A DNA stretch of 64,000 nucleotides. It comes from Pseudogulbenkiania sp. GTDB lineage: Bacteria > Pseudomonadota > Gammaproteobacteria > Burkholderiales > Chromobacteriaceae. The notes under the pieces are model-generated. The model was not told where the DNA came from, did not search any database, and saw nothing but the letters and a program-made list of their open reading frames with translations. Shown in pieces: positions 1 through 8,496 of the stretch. Within the stretch, counting starts at the first letter, position 1. Every line of letters begins with the position of its first letter. The position numbers were made by a program, and so were the translations under genes. The stretch lies in assembly GCA_018260425.1 (NCBI GenBank), contig JAGLBD010000006.1, forward strand, positions 32,569 through 96,568, written 5' to 3'.

Positions 1-540
1 GGCAACTATCTGATGGGAGAAACCCCGCGGGCCTTCGATATCCTCTACTGGAATATGGATACAACCCGCATGCCGCGTAAAATGCACAGTTATTACTTGC
101 GCGAGTTCTATCAGCATAACCGGCTCAAAGATCCCGATGCGCTAACCATCGCCGGAGAAAAAATCGATCTTGGCTTGATCAGCGTACCGCTGTTCATGGT
201 GTCCACCGAGGAAGATCATATCGCCCCATGGAAACAAACCTGGAAACTGGTGCCCCGGGTCAGTTCTGACCTGACCTACACCTTGTCCAGCAGCGGCCAT
301 ATTATCGGCATCGTCAATCCGCCCTCGCCGACCTCGCGCCGCCAGTACAGGCAGGGCAAACCCGAAGCCGGCCAGAGCGCCGATGACTGGCTCGCCACCC
401 GGGAATCCCATTCCGGTTCATGGTGGCCTTCGTGGGTCGAATGGCTGAAGCCTGTTAGTGGCGCGGAAAAAGCCTTCAAACTGTCCAGCCGCAAACATCC
501 CAAACTGTGCGATGCCCCTGGCAGCTACGTGCTTGAATAA
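1..540 (+). CDS. phaC: Class I poly(3-hydroxyalkanoate) synthase, C-terminal part (5' truncated by window)
   Basis: Polymerises (R)-3-hydroxyacyl-CoA into polyhydroxyalkanoate at the granule surface. The frame is open from base 1 (reads GNYLMGETPRAFD) and ends at TAA 538-540, so the N-terminal two thirds, including the catalytic Cys lipase box, lie outside the window. What is visible is the end of the alpha/beta-hydrolase fold. The triad Asp sits in STEEDHIAPW and the triad His in SSGHIIGIVNPP, and the Trp-rich tail (DDWLATRESHSGSWWPSW) is typical of class I PhaC. A strong intrinsic terminator follows at once, so this is the last gene of its transcript. Family assignment is firm; substrate chain length cannot be read from this part. 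Confidence 0.93.
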   Translation, partial: GNYLMGETPRAFDILYWNMDTTRMPRKMHSYYLREFYQHNRLKDPDALTIAGEKIDLGLISVPLFMVSTEEDHIAPWKQTWKLVPRVSSDLTYTLSSSGHIIGIVNPPSPTSRRQYRQGKPEAGQSADDWLATRESHSGSWWPSWVEWLKPVSGAEKAFKLSSRKHPKLCDAPGSYVLE

Positions 541-565
541 CGCCGCCTGATTGCCGCATCGCCCG

Positions 566-594
566 AATCCCGCAGAGCCCCTGCGGGATTTTTC
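566..594 (+). terminator. Intrinsic terminator of phaC
   Basis: Perfect 10-bp stem AATCCCGCAG (566-575) / CTGCGGGATT (581-590) with a 5-nt loop, running into a T-rich tail, 25 bases after the phaC stop. Confidence 0.85.
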
Positions 595-623
595 TTATCC
601 GCAATGTTCAAAACGCCAGTTTA

Positions 624-653
624 TTCAAAATGGATTGCTGTATATTGTATACT
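624..653 (+). promoter_or_regulatory. Possible sigma70 promoter of the permease gene
   Basis: TATACT at 648-653, with an upstream TTCAAA at 624-629 (18-bp spacer). The -35 is weak. It is the best match in the 163 bp between the phaC terminator and the permease start. Confidence 0.3.
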
Positions 654-727
654 TTGGGAAAATACTCTAAGTCGGAATCACGGCAACAAGACCGGACCGA
701 CGCCAACAACGCTCTTAAGAAATACCC

Positions 728-743
728 GGTACCGTCAGGTACC
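728..743 (+). promoter_or_regulatory. Small hairpin (GGTACC repeat) just upstream of the permease RBS
   Basis: Two GGTACC blocks (728-733 and 738-743) separated by GTCA. Each block is self-complementary, so together they form a 6-bp stem four bases before the AGGAGA ribosome binding site. It could affect translation initiation, but there is no direct support for a regulatory role. Confidence 0.3.
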
Positions 744-757
744 TACAGGAGAAACCC

Positions 758-2152
758 ATGCAAGACCCGCAAGATTCCCTCCATCGCGGACTCGAAGAAC
801 GACATATCAATCTGATGGCGCTGGGTGCCGCCATCGGGGTGGGACTGTTCCTCGGTTCGGCCAGCGCCATCAAGATGGCCGGTCCGGCCATCATGCTGTC
901 CTACGCCATCGGTGGCTTCGCCATTTTCCTGATCATGCGTGCTCTCGGTGAAATGGCCATTCACAATCCCGTAGCGGGCTCCTTCAGCCGTTATGCCCAG
1001 AACTACCTCGGACCGTTGGCAGGCTATCTGACCGGCTGGAACTACTGGTTCCTGTGGCTGGTGACCTGCATGGCCGAGATCACCGCCGTCGGCATTTACA
1101 TGGGGATCTGGTTTCCCGATGTGCCGACCTGGATCTGGGCGCTGTCCGCACTGATTCTGATGGGCAGCATCAATTTCATCGCGGTGAAAGCCTATGGTGA
1201 ATTCGAATTCTGGTTTGCCCTGATCAAGATTGTCACGATCGTGCTGATGATCGTGGCCAGTCTGGGCATGATTGTGTTCGGCTTTGGCAATGGCGGCATC
1301 GCGACCGGCATCTCCAATCTGTGGAGTCATGGCGGGTTCATGCCGCATGGCTGGACGGGGGTGTTCATGTCGATGCAGATGGTGATGTTCGCCTACCTCG
1401 GCGTCGAGATGATCGGCCTGACTGCCGGCGAAGCCAAGAACCCGAAAAAATCCCTGGCTCGTGCCATCGACTCGGTGTTCTGGCGCATTCTGATTTTCTA
1501 CGTCGGTGCATTGTTTGTGGTGATGTCGATCTATCCGTGGGATCAAATCGGCACCACCGGCAGTCCCTTCGTCATGACCTTTGAACGCATGGGCATCCCG
1601 GCCGCCGCCGGCATCATCAACTTCGTGGTGCTGACCGCGGCGCTGTCTTCCTGCAATAGCGGCATTTTCAGTACCGGTCGCATGCTGTACAACCTTGCCC
1701 AGCAAAAGCAGGCTCTGCCGATCTTTGCCCGCGTCGGCAAAAATGGCGTGCCAAACGCCGCCGTCTTGCTGTCGGTGGTGATGCTGCTGGTCGGGGTGCT
1801 GTTGAATTACCTCGCCCCCAAGGAAGTATTTGCCTGGCTGACGGCCATCTCGACCTTTGGTGCGATCTGGACCTGGGGCGTCATTCTGCTGTCGCAGCTG
1901 AAATTCCGCAAAACACTCGACAGCCAGCAAATCGCCGCGCTTTCCTATCGCATGCCGCTGTTCCCGTACGGCTCGTATATCGCTTTGGGTTTTCTGGCGA
2001 TCGTGATCGGTCTGATGGCCTGGTTCCCCGATACCCGAATCGCCTTGATGGTCGGTCCGGGCTGGCTGGCCTTCCTGGTGGCGGTCTACTACCTGATGGG
2101 ATTCAACAAGCAACAGAGTGAATCAGACGGCAAACCTGCTACCCAGTCCTGA
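758..2152 (+). CDS. proY: APC-family amino acid permease, ProY type
   Basis: Inner-membrane, cation-coupled amino acid importer of the amino acid-polyamine-organocation superfamily, AAT subfamily. Length 464 aa, with about 12 hydrophobic segments. The N-terminus has the family signature (RHINLMALGAAIGVGLFLGS, residues about 15-34, TM1 unwound substrate site), followed by PAIMLSYAIGG and MRALGEMA. The protein resembles E. coli ProY over its length, for example GVEMIGLTAGEAKNPKKS and SIYPWDQIGTTGSPFV. The start is chosen because AGGAGA lies 5-6 bases upstream. Substrate (proline, or an aromatic or neutral amino acid) is inferred from resemblance only. It is monocistronic between two terminators. 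Confidence 0.85.
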   Translation: MQDPQDSLHRGLEERHINLMALGAAIGVGLFLGSASAIKMAGPAIMLSYAIGGFAIFLIMRALGEMAIHNPVAGSFSRYAQNYLGPLAGYLTGWNYWFLWLVTCMAEITAVGIYMGIWFPDVPTWIWALSALILMGSINFIAVKAYGEFEFWFALIKIVTIVLMIVASLGMIVFGFGNGGIATGISNLWSHGGFMPHGWTGVFMSMQMVMFAYLGVEMIGLTAGEAKNPKKSLARAIDSVFWRILIFYVGALFVVMSIYPWDQIGTTGSPFVMTFERMGIPAAAGIINFVVLTAALSSCNSGIFSTGRMLYNLAQQKQALPIFARVGKNGVPNAAVLLSVVMLLVGVLLNYLAPKEVFAWLTAISTFGAIWTWGVILLSQLKFRKTLDSQQIAALSYRMPLFPYGSYIALGFLAIVIGLMAWFPDTRIALMVGPGWLAFLVAVYYLMGFNKQQSESDGKPATQS

Positions 2153-2166
2153 AAATACTGCAGGTC

Positions 2167-2194
2167 AAAACCGGGGGAAACCCCGGTTTTTCTT
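2167..2194 (+). terminator. Intrinsic terminator of the permease gene
   Basis: Perfect stem AAAACCGGGG (2167-2176) / CCCCGGTTTT (2181-2190) with a GAAA tetraloop, followed by more T residues. Confidence 0.9.
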
Positions 2195-2279
2195 TGTCCG
2201 GGGCTCAGCCCCCAACAAACCCAATGTCATTGGGTATCATGCCATAATGGTTATCCCACTGTACTGATGCGGATTTGCC

Positions 2280-2843
2280 ATGAAACGATTGCAACTCGTG
2301 CCCCCCGGCGCCAGCTACTTGCCCGATTACGTTGCGGCACTCACTGCCGGCTGGTCTCCCGACAACATTCGCGGCGAACTGGCTATCCGCGAGGCTCTGG
2401 ACACGATCGAAAAAAACCCGGAAGCCTTCCTGGCCAGTCTCGTCGACAAAGCAGCCCGTGGTGCGCCGATTTCACTTCCGGATGGCAGTCAGGTAAAGCG
2501 CCTGCCCGGTTTTACCCTGTGGCTGTGGGATGGCGAGTTCTGTGGCACTATCAATTTACGCTGGCAACCCGGCACCTCCAGCCTGCCGCCCCACGTATTG
2601 GGTCACATCGGTTACGCTGTCGTTCCATGGAAACGACGCCAAGGTTATGCCCGGGAAGCGTTGCGCCAGCTGCTGCCGCTGGCGAAAGAAGAAGGCCTTG
2701 CCTACGTGGAACTCACCACCGATCTCGACAATCTGCCATCACAGCGCGTCATTGAAGCCAACCATGGCGTGGTGATCGAACACTTCGTCAAACCCCCGGC
2801 ATACGGCGGCGCGGAGTCACTACGCTGGCGTATCGAATTATGA
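2280..2843 (+). CDS. GNAT-family N-acetyltransferase
   Basis: 187 aa, a single GNAT domain. Motif A is recognisable at about residues 110-135: the beta strand GHIGYAVVPWKRR, then the acetyl-CoA pyrophosphate loop RRQGYA and helix REALRQLLPLA. A later strand is AYVELTTDLDN, followed by NLPSQRVIEANHG, which fits the usual asparagine-containing motif B helix. The N-terminal 100 residues carry the acceptor-binding half and are not diagnostic. The acceptor (small molecule or protein N-terminus) is unknown. It sits alone between the permease terminator and the MFS gene 44 bases downstream, and may be co-transcribed with that gene. Confidence 0.8.
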   Translation: MKRLQLVPPGASYLPDYVAALTAGWSPDNIRGELAIREALDTIEKNPEAFLASLVDKAARGAPISLPDGSQVKRLPGFTLWLWDGEFCGTINLRWQPGTSSLPPHVLGHIGYAVVPWKRRQGYAREALRQLLPLAKEEGLAYVELTTDLDNLPSQRVIEANHGVVIEHFVKPPAYGGAESLRWRIEL

Positions 2844-2887
2844 ACCGCAAGGAGGTACACTGAACACCGCCCTTCAAGGAGTTCACC

Positions 2888-4096
2888 GTGTCCCCCTCTT
2901 CCCGGCTGGCGTTTGGCAGTACTGACTACCGGCGTACGGCCCGCGCCATGTTCTTCGGCGGATTTGCCACCTTTGCCATGTTGTATGGCCCTCAACCGCT
3001 GATGCCGATGTTCTCGGCGCATTTCGGACTGTCTGCCGCCGCCGCGAGTACCGTATTGTCCGGAGCGACCGGCAGCATGGCGCTGATGCTGATTCCGGCC
3101 AGCCTGCTGGCAGACCGCGCCGGGCGCAAACCGGTCATGTGTCTCGCCTTGCTGCTGGCCGCCATACTGACCCTGTTGTCGCCACTGGTGCAGTCGTTTT
3201 CACAGCTGGTCGTGTTGCGCGTGGTGTTTGGCGTCGCGCTGGCAGGCATCCCGGCCGTAGGCATGGCCTATCTCAGCGAGGAAGTGGCTCCCGGCGCCCT
3301 GGGCAAAGCCATGGGGCTGTATATTGCCGGCAATGCCCTGGGAGGTATGTCGGGCCGTTTGCTCGGCGCCTTGGTCGCCGATGTGGCGGGTTGGCACACG
3401 GCCATGCTGCTGCTGGGCATGATTGGTCTTGCCGCCGCCGCGACCTTCTGGAAAAGCTTGCCGCCCTCACGCCACTTCGTCCCGCAAAGCCGCAATGTGC
3501 GCGAGATGCTGCGGGCCGGGCAAGGGCATTTCACCGATGCCGGTCTACCCTCCTTGTTTCTGAGCGCCTTCCTGCTGATGGGTTGCTTTGTCAGCCTCTA
3601 CAATTATCTGGGTTATCGTCTGGAAGCCGCTCCCTACGGACTGCGGCCAAGTCTGGTGGGGCTGGTCTTCAGCCTGTACTTGCTGGGCATGGTGTCATCG
3701 GCCTGGGCGGGAAGCCTGTCGGATCGCTTTGGCCGGCGCAATGTGTTGTGGCTGATGATCGTGACCATGGCGGCGGGCTTGCTGCTGACCCTGGCCGACT
3801 CCCTGTGGCTGATCGTCCCCGGGGTAGGCTTGTTCACCTTTGGCTTCTTTGCCGGCCACTCGGTGGCCAGCAGCTGGGTGGGACTACGTGCGCAACACGC
3901 CAGGGCATTGGCTTCGGCACTCTACCTGACAGCCTATTATCTGGGTTCCAGTCTGGTCGGGTCATTGTCCGGTTTCGCCTGGGGGCATCAGGGCTGGCAT
4001 GGCGTCGCCTGGCTGCTCTCGCTGCTGTTGAGCGTGTGCCTGCTGATTGCCTTGCGCCTGCGTGCGCTTGCACCGTTACCGGTCATTGCCTCCTAG
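2888..4096 (+). CDS. MFS transporter, YnfM-like (12 TM exporter)
   Basis: 402 aa major facilitator superfamily protein in the inner membrane. TM1 is in ARAMFFGGFATFAMLYGPQPL. The loop 2-3 signature is LLADRAGRKPVM (the G-x3-D-R-x-G-R-K/R motif) and its second-half counterpart is SLSDRFGRRNVLW. Residue runs such as AVGMAYLSEEVAPG, GNALGGMSGRLLGA and FAGHSVASSWVGLRA closely follow E. coli YnfM. The start is GTG, preceded by AAGGAG at 2875-2880. YnfM-type proteins are linked to efflux of sugars or drugs, but the substrate here is unknown. No clear terminator follows. Confidence 0.85.
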   Translation: MSPSSRLAFGSTDYRRTARAMFFGGFATFAMLYGPQPLMPMFSAHFGLSAAAASTVLSGATGSMALMLIPASLLADRAGRKPVMCLALLLAAILTLLSPLVQSFSQLVVLRVVFGVALAGIPAVGMAYLSEEVAPGALGKAMGLYIAGNALGGMSGRLLGALVADVAGWHTAMLLLGMIGLAAAATFWKSLPPSRHFVPQSRNVREMLRAGQGHFTDAGLPSLFLSAFLLMGCFVSLYNYLGYRLEAAPYGLRPSLVGLVFSLYLLGMVSSAWAGSLSDRFGRRNVLWLMIVTMAAGLLLTLADSLWLIVPGVGLFTFGFFAGHSVASSWVGLRAQHARALASALYLTAYYLGSSLVGSLSGFAWGHQGWHGVAWLLSLLLSVCLLIALRLRALAPLPVIAS

Positions 4097-4186
4097 CCGC
4101 CCCGTGTTATCGCCAGGTCGATCACATACGTAAACCGCCACCTGAAATAAACAGATGACCATTACTGCGGGCTAATTGGCTTAGCC

Positions 4187-4822
4187 TCACCGCTTGACAC
4201 GGGAATCGTGCAATCGCCTCGCTCTGCACTTTTTTCTGAAAAACGAGAAGGTGACCAAATAGAATACAACCAGAGAATTGAAAGCTATCATGGTCACAGC
4301 AAATGGAAAAATTAAATCAAACATGACGACAAACAAAATGAAATCAGAGTAAAACAAATGCTGAACACCCAATAAACCGTCAACACCTGCTGGCATAAAA
4401 TAATAAATACCAATAAACGCAAGGTACAGTGGCAATGTCAGCATGTAAACTAGCGCATTAGGTTCGCGACTACGTCGACACTTGGCAATAAACCGGCTGC
4501 TGACAAAAATCACTTTATGGCGTTTTTCAACACGAAAAACCAGCTGCTGCACTGTCACCATTACCACCAGACAATAATAAGCGAGACTACCCAGCTTCAT
4601 TGTCTGGACAGGAAGCGGATCAATCTCCGAGAACGCGGATAAATAGGCAATAGACGCTATCATCGGCAACACGGAAAAACTGTCATTCATCATGGCGCGC
4701 CACGCATCAAAACCCGTGACATTCAAAAGAGTGATATAAATACCACTACCAGCAAAAAGCCAAATCATGTAACACAAATACTGCATATTCAGCAGCATGG
4801 CACCTTTAATGTTTTCCAGCAT
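4187..4822 (-). CDS. Orphan multi-pass membrane protein in AT-rich island
   Basis: 211 aa; I do not recognise the family. The start is the ATG at 4822 because GGGAGGA lies 4-12 bases upstream; an in-frame ATG 13 codons earlier has no such site. Hydrophobic segments appear at about residues 10-35 (YLCYMIWLFAGSGIYITLL), 50-65, 75-95, 125-150 and two in the C-terminal third (FILFVVMFDLIFPFAVTMIA and SLVVFYLVTFSFF). The ends are basic (RRKHDSRVKR-like tail) and a basic loop, RHKVIFVSSRFIAKCRRSREP, lies near residues 100-120. Base composition is clearly more AT-rich than neighbouring genes, suggesting recent transfer. No partner gene is adjacent, and function is unknown. Confidence 0.6.
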   Translation of the reverse strand: MLENIKGAMLLNMQYLCYMIWLFAGSGIYITLLNVTGFDAWRAMMNDSFSVLPMIASIAYLSAFSEIDPLPVQTMKLGSLAYYCLVVMVTVQQLVFRVEKRHKVIFVSSRFIAKCRRSREPNALVYMLTLPLYLAFIGIYYFMPAGVDGLLGVQHLFYSDFILFVVMFDLIFPFAVTMIAFNSLVVFYLVTFSFFRKKCRARRLHDSRVKR

Positions 4823-5155
4823 AAATTCCTCCCGATAGAAACATGGCAAACCAGCCTGCAATCGATGCCGTTACCTTCTCTTGACGTACAAAAATCGCCA
4901 ATCAATCTGGCGCCATCCGCCACAGTACCGTTACATTGTGCAATACGCACCAAACCCGCCCCTCCATAATCACACGACGGCGTTTCTTTATTTAAAATAT
5001 GACCATCAATATCGTTACCTAAATATTTTATTTGCAAACACTAAAACCCATAGGTGATGGTTATTCAATTAATCAGTCAAGTCAAACACTATCCTATAAA
5101 TGTAAAACAATAAAATTCACATATAAATTCAATAAAACCACATACGCTGCAATAA

Positions 5156-5178
5156 ATTTAAATAAGCACTATTTAAAT
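5156..5178. repeat. Perfect 9-bp inverted repeat in AT-rich region
   Basis: ATTTAAATA (5156-5164) and TATTTAAAT (5170-5178) separated by AGCAC. The symmetry and AT-richness resemble an operator, or the binding site of a xenogeneic silencer. It lies about 330 bases upstream of the orphan membrane protein start. Confidence 0.45.
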
Positions 5179-5313
5179 GCAAAAATCATATTCAATTATT
5201 AAATCAAGTCGGGGGGGACGTGCGAAACAGATAGAAAAAGGGGGGAGAACGCAAGGTGAACAGAAAGGATTTACCAAACAGAGACGCGCCGCTCAACACA
5301 GCGTGATAGACAT

Positions 5314-5338
5314 CGGCAGGCCGCCAGACGGCCTGCCG
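5314..5338 (-). terminator. GC-rich hairpin downstream of leucine dehydrogenase
   Basis: Perfect 10-bp stem CGGCAGGCCG (5314-5323) / CGGCCTGCCG (5329-5338) with a 5-nt loop, 10 bases after the dehydrogenase stop. No T-run follows on the minus strand, so it is a weak terminator or an mRNA 3'-end stabiliser. Confidence 0.5.
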
Positions 5339-5348
5339 TTAAACGAGA

Positions 5349-6383
5349 TCAGGCGAACTTGCTACGGGCCAGTTCATCGGCGGCTCGGCTGGTTGCGACA
5401 CCCGCCTCGTCGGCCTTCCTGAACACGTCGCTCAGGGTATCGGCAATGGCGCGCACACGGCCTTCGACCGAGTCGGCCGGTTCCCCGAAGTATTCCGCGC
5501 AGACCTTGATGATGCCGCCGGCGTTGATGACATAGTCCGGAGCATAAAGGATACCGGCTTCGCGCAGACGGTCACCGATGTCATCGGTGGCCAGCTGGTT
5601 GTTGGCGGCACCCGCCACCACCTGACACTTCAAGCGCGGCAGCGTCTGCGGGTTGAGTGAAGCGCCCAGTGCGCAGGGGGCGAACACCTCGGCATCGACA
5701 TCGACGATTTCATCCGGCGACACAATGATGGCGCCAAAGGCTTCGGCAGCGCGCTGGCAATTGCCGCGATCGATATCCGCCACGATCAACTGCGCACCGG
5801 CCTCATGCAACTGCCGCGCCAGATCGAAACCGACATGGCCCAGGCCCTGTACCGCCACACGCAAACCTTTCACGGAGTCCGCGCCGAGGCGATGACGCAC
5901 GGCGGCGCCAATACCCACAAAAACGCCCAGTGCCGTGGCCGGAGACGGGTCACCCCGACCGCCCAGCTCACCGGCCAAACCCGCAACATACCGGGTAGTT
6001 TCACGCACGAACTGCATATCTTCCGGCGAGGTGCCCACATCTTCCGCGGTGATGTAGCGCCCGCCCAAGCCGTCGATAGCCCGCCCCAGCGCACGGAACA
6101 ACTCCGGACTCTTGGCCGTGCGGGCATCGCCGATGATCACCGCCTTGCCACCACCGATAGGCAAACCCGCCATGGCGTTCTTGTAGGTCATGCCGCGCGA
6201 CAGGCGCAGGGCATCGGTCGCTGCCGCGGTGGAGTCGGCATAGGCCCACATGCGGCTGCCGCCCATGGCAGGACCGCGTCGGGTATTGTGGATGGCGATA
6301 ATGGCCTTCAGGCCGGTCTTGGCATCGCTTACGTGGACGACCGCTTCGTGGGCGTCGAAATCAGGCAGTTCGAACAAACTCAT
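5349..6383 (-). CDS. ldh: Leucine dehydrogenase (Glu/Leu/Phe/Val dehydrogenase family)
   Basis: NAD-dependent oxidative deamination of L-leucine (and usually valine and isoleucine) to branched 2-oxo acids; cytosolic. 344 aa, close to the roughly 350-364 aa usual for LeuDH/ValDH. N-terminal dimerisation domain: glycine-rich GLPIGGGKAVI holds catalytic Lys80, and MTYKNAMAG holds substrate-binding Lys68, the same positions as in characterised LeuDH. The C-terminal Rossmann domain has VAVQGLGHVGFDLARQL, the GxGxxG dinucleotide loop. PDYVINAGGIIKV is the family's C-terminal signature. Monocistronic. A symmetrical element lies in its leader (6428-6470). Substrate preference among branched-chain amino acids cannot be decided from sequence. 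Confidence 0.92.
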   Translation of the reverse strand: MSLFELPDFDAHEAVVHVSDAKTGLKAIIAIHNTRRGPAMGGSRMWAYADSTAAATDALRLSRGMTYKNAMAGLPIGGGKAVIIGDARTAKSPELFRALGRAIDGLGGRYITAEDVGTSPEDMQFVRETTRYVAGLAGELGGRGDPSPATALGVFVGIGAAVRHRLGADSVKGLRVAVQGLGHVGFDLARQLHEAGAQLIVADIDRGNCQRAAEAFGAIIVSPDEIVDVDAEVFAPCALGASLNPQTLPRLKCQVVAGAANNQLATDDIGDRLREAGILYAPDYVINAGGIIKVCAEYFGEPADSVEGRVRAIADTLSDVFRKADEAGVATSRAADELARSKFA

Positions 6384-6427
6384 GTGTCTTCTCCAACAGA
6401 TTTTTGTCAGGGCAACAGGGTCCGGCC

Positions 6428-6470
6428 GTTACCCAAATATAAACGGGTAATGATTTTGTCATTACCCGTT
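6428..6470 (-). promoter_or_regulatory. Operator or alternative-hairpin element upstream of ldh
   Basis: AACGGGTAATGA (6442-6453) and TCATTACCCGTT (6459-6470) form a perfect 12-bp inverted repeat with a 5-nt spacer. A third block, TTACCC at 6429-6434, can also pair with the central GGGTAA (6445-6450). The element lies 45-90 bases before the ldh start. It could be an operator for a dimeric regulator, such as an Lrp/BkdR type expected for branched-chain amino acid catabolism, or an RNA switch with two alternative stems. The symmetry is seen directly; the function is inferred. Confidence 0.55.
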
Positions 6471-6513
6471 CACATCATAACCAATCAGAACACTACCACC
6501 AATTCCTTATGCG

Positions 6514-8469
6514 TCAATGCTCGGGACGCTTGCGGAAAAACGTCACTGTCGACGTGGGCACGGTTGAAGGCGGAGGTGATTTGAGAATGTGTTTCTTCAT
6601 TTTGCCGATGACGTGCATCTCGCACGGACGGCAATCGAACTTCAAGGTCAGACGTTCATTGCCGTTCACCAGCGTCATGGGCTCGGCACGGACCTGTCCC
6701 ATCACCCCCTTCACCCCCTTGGCCTGCTTCGGGCACAGATTAAAGGAGAAGCGCAGACAATGCTTGGTGATCATCAACGGCACCTCGCCCTCTTCTTCAT
6801 GGGCTTCATAGGCGGCCTCGATCAGCTTGACGCCATGTCGGGCATAGAAGGCATGCGCCTTGGCATTGAAGACATTACCCAGGAAACTGAGGGTTTCTTC
6901 CGGATAGGGCACTGGCGGTTCCACCGGAGCACGACGCGGTAGACGTGGCAGCGACGCGACGCGCAGGGCCTCGAGCTGTTCAACCGCCTCGCGCCGCAGC
7001 GCCTTGACGGTGGAGGCCGGAACAAACCAGGCCTGTTTCAGATCCAGCACCACTTCGCGCGCCAGGAACAGGGTATTGCCAAGCTGGCCCAACTGCTCGC
7101 GCATGCCAGTCAACGCGCGTTCGGGCTGGTCTGCCGCGACGCGCTCGATCGGCGTCTCGACCGTGACCGTGCAGCCATCCATATCGGTGACCGTCAGTAA
7201 CAGCCCGGTGGCGGAGTCGCTCAGGCGCATCCAGACTTCGATACGACGTTCGGCGGATTTACGGGTCAGTGCCAGGTCCCATTGATGGTCACGGTTGCGA
7301 TGGATGGCGCTACCGACCTTGAGGCCTTCCAGCTGCGCCATCGGCTCATTGGGATAGACTCGCCAGACGTCACCGACGGCCTCGGCGCGGTTGGCCTGAA
7401 TACCGACCGGCTCGCGCTTCTTCATGTAATTGAGGCCGTCGCCGTTGTGCAGCGGCTCACAGGACTCCATCTCGAACCAGTCCGGACCCAGCCGGGTGAC
7501 CTCACCCACCGGAATACCAACGAACTTGGGCGAGTCGAAGGCACCGATATCGGCTTTGCGCTCGTTGACGAAATAGTCGGTGGCGCCGCGATGAAAGGTT
7601 TTGTCGGGATCAGGCGTAAAGAAGAAGGTGCACTCGCCACTCGAGGAACGGGAGAACTCGGGGCGAGCTTCCATCAGTTCATCGAGCAAGCGGCGATAGT
7701 GGGCCGTAATGTTCTTCACATAGGCCATTTCCTTGTAACGCCCTTCGATCTTGAAGGAACGGATCCCTGCATCGATCAGCGCTTCAAGGTTGTCACTCTG
7801 ATTATTGTCCTTCATCGACAGCAAATGCTTCTCGAAGGCCACCACGCCCCCGTCCTTGTCGGTCAGGGTGTAGGGCAGACGACAGGCCTGCGAACAATCG
7901 CCGCGGTTCGCGCTGCGCCCGGTCTGGGCATGGCTGATATTGCATTGCCCCGAATAGGCCACGCACAAGGCGCCATGGATGAAGAACTCCAGAGTCGCAT
8001 CGGTGGCTTGATGAATCTGGCGGATCTGCTGCAGATTCAATTCCCGCGCCAGCACGATTTGGGAAAAACCGGAGTCCGCCAGGAAGCGGGCCTTTTCGAC
8101 AGAGCGAATATCGGTCTGGGTACTGGCATGCAACTGGATCGGCGGCAAGTCGATTTCCAGCAGCCCCATATCCTGAATGATCATCGCATCCACACCGGCA
8201 TCGTAGAGTTGCCAGATCAGCTTTTGGGCCGGTTCGAGTTCCGCGTCATGCAGAATGGTATTCAGGGTGACAAAAATACGTGCATGGTAGCGATGGGCAA
8301 ACTCGACGAGACGGGCAATATCGGCAACGTCGTTGCCGGCATTGTGGCGGGCACCGAACGATGGGCCTCCGATATAGACGGCATCGGCGCCATGGATGAT
8401 GGCCTCGCGGCCGATCTCGACCGTTTTTGCCGGCGCCAGAAGTTCGAGCTGGTGGGGGAGAAGGCTCAT
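6514..8469 (-). CDS. rlhA: 23S rRNA 5-hydroxycytidine C2501 synthase (peptidase U32 family)
   Basis: Hydroxylates C2501 of 23S rRNA, a prephenate-dependent RNA modification carried out by the U32 'peptidase' family, which are not proteases. 651 aa against 653 in E. coli RlhA (YdcP), with strong resemblance along the whole length. The N-terminal TIM-barrel-like U32 domain starts LELLAPAKTVEIGREAIIHG and contains HASTQTDIRSVEKA. The cysteine cluster CVAYSGQCNISH ... RGDCSQACRLPY is the iron-sulfur ligand set of this family. The C-terminal part carries KHCLRFSFNLCPKQAKG and LKFDCRPCEMHVIGK. Monocistronic; tRNA-Phe and its terminator lie just upstream. Confidence 0.93.
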   Translation of the reverse strand: MSLLPHQLELLAPAKTVEIGREAIIHGADAVYIGGPSFGARHNAGNDVADIARLVEFAHRYHARIFVTLNTILHDAELEPAQKLIWQLYDAGVDAMIIQDMGLLEIDLPPIQLHASTQTDIRSVEKARFLADSGFSQIVLARELNLQQIRQIHQATDATLEFFIHGALCVAYSGQCNISHAQTGRSANRGDCSQACRLPYTLTDKDGGVVAFEKHLLSMKDNNQSDNLEALIDAGIRSFKIEGRYKEMAYVKNITAHYRRLLDELMEARPEFSRSSSGECTFFFTPDPDKTFHRGATDYFVNERKADIGAFDSPKFVGIPVGEVTRLGPDWFEMESCEPLHNGDGLNYMKKREPVGIQANRAEAVGDVWRVYPNEPMAQLEGLKVGSAIHRNRDHQWDLALTRKSAERRIEVWMRLSDSATGLLLTVTDMDGCTVTVETPIERVAADQPERALTGMREQLGQLGNTLFLAREVVLDLKQAWFVPASTVKALRREAVEQLEALRVASLPRLPRRAPVEPPVPYPEETLSFLGNVFNAKAHAFYARHGVKLIEAAYEAHEEEGEVPLMITKHCLRFSFNLCPKQAKGVKGVMGQVRAEPMTLVNGNERLTLKFDCRPCEMHVIGKMKKHILKSPPPSTVPTSTVTFFRKRPEH

Positions 8470-8496
8470 GGGATTCGGGCTCCAGAGTACAAACGT

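Larger units (their letters stand above)
4823..5348. other. AT-rich intergenic stretch without a convincing gene
   Basis: About 525 bases between the orphan membrane protein and leucine dehydrogenase. It is strongly AT-rich from about 4990 to 5210. It holds a 9-bp inverted repeat (5156-5178), two homopolymeric G runs (seven Gs at 5211-5217, six at 5240-5245) and a GC-rich hairpin next to the dehydrogenase stop. A minus-strand open frame from a TTG at 5037 runs 82 codons into the membrane protein gene but has no ribosome binding site or recognisable similarity. I see no protein I would annotate. Confidence 0.5.

Noticed and set aside
743..2113. Long minus-strand open frame (456 codons) across the permease gene
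   Set aside because: His/Gln/Asp-rich antisense shadow of a well-supported gene; no family resemblance and no RBS.
4789..5037. 82-codon minus-strand frame from a TTG at 5037
   Set aside because: No RBS, rare start, overlaps the better-supported membrane protein start and resembles nothing I know; kept only as a note on the AT-rich stretch.
5314..5338. Neisserial DNA uptake sequence within the hairpin (contains CCGTCTGG)
   Set aside because: It does not match the full DUS or its known dialects and occurs once; chance similarity in a GC-rich hairpin.
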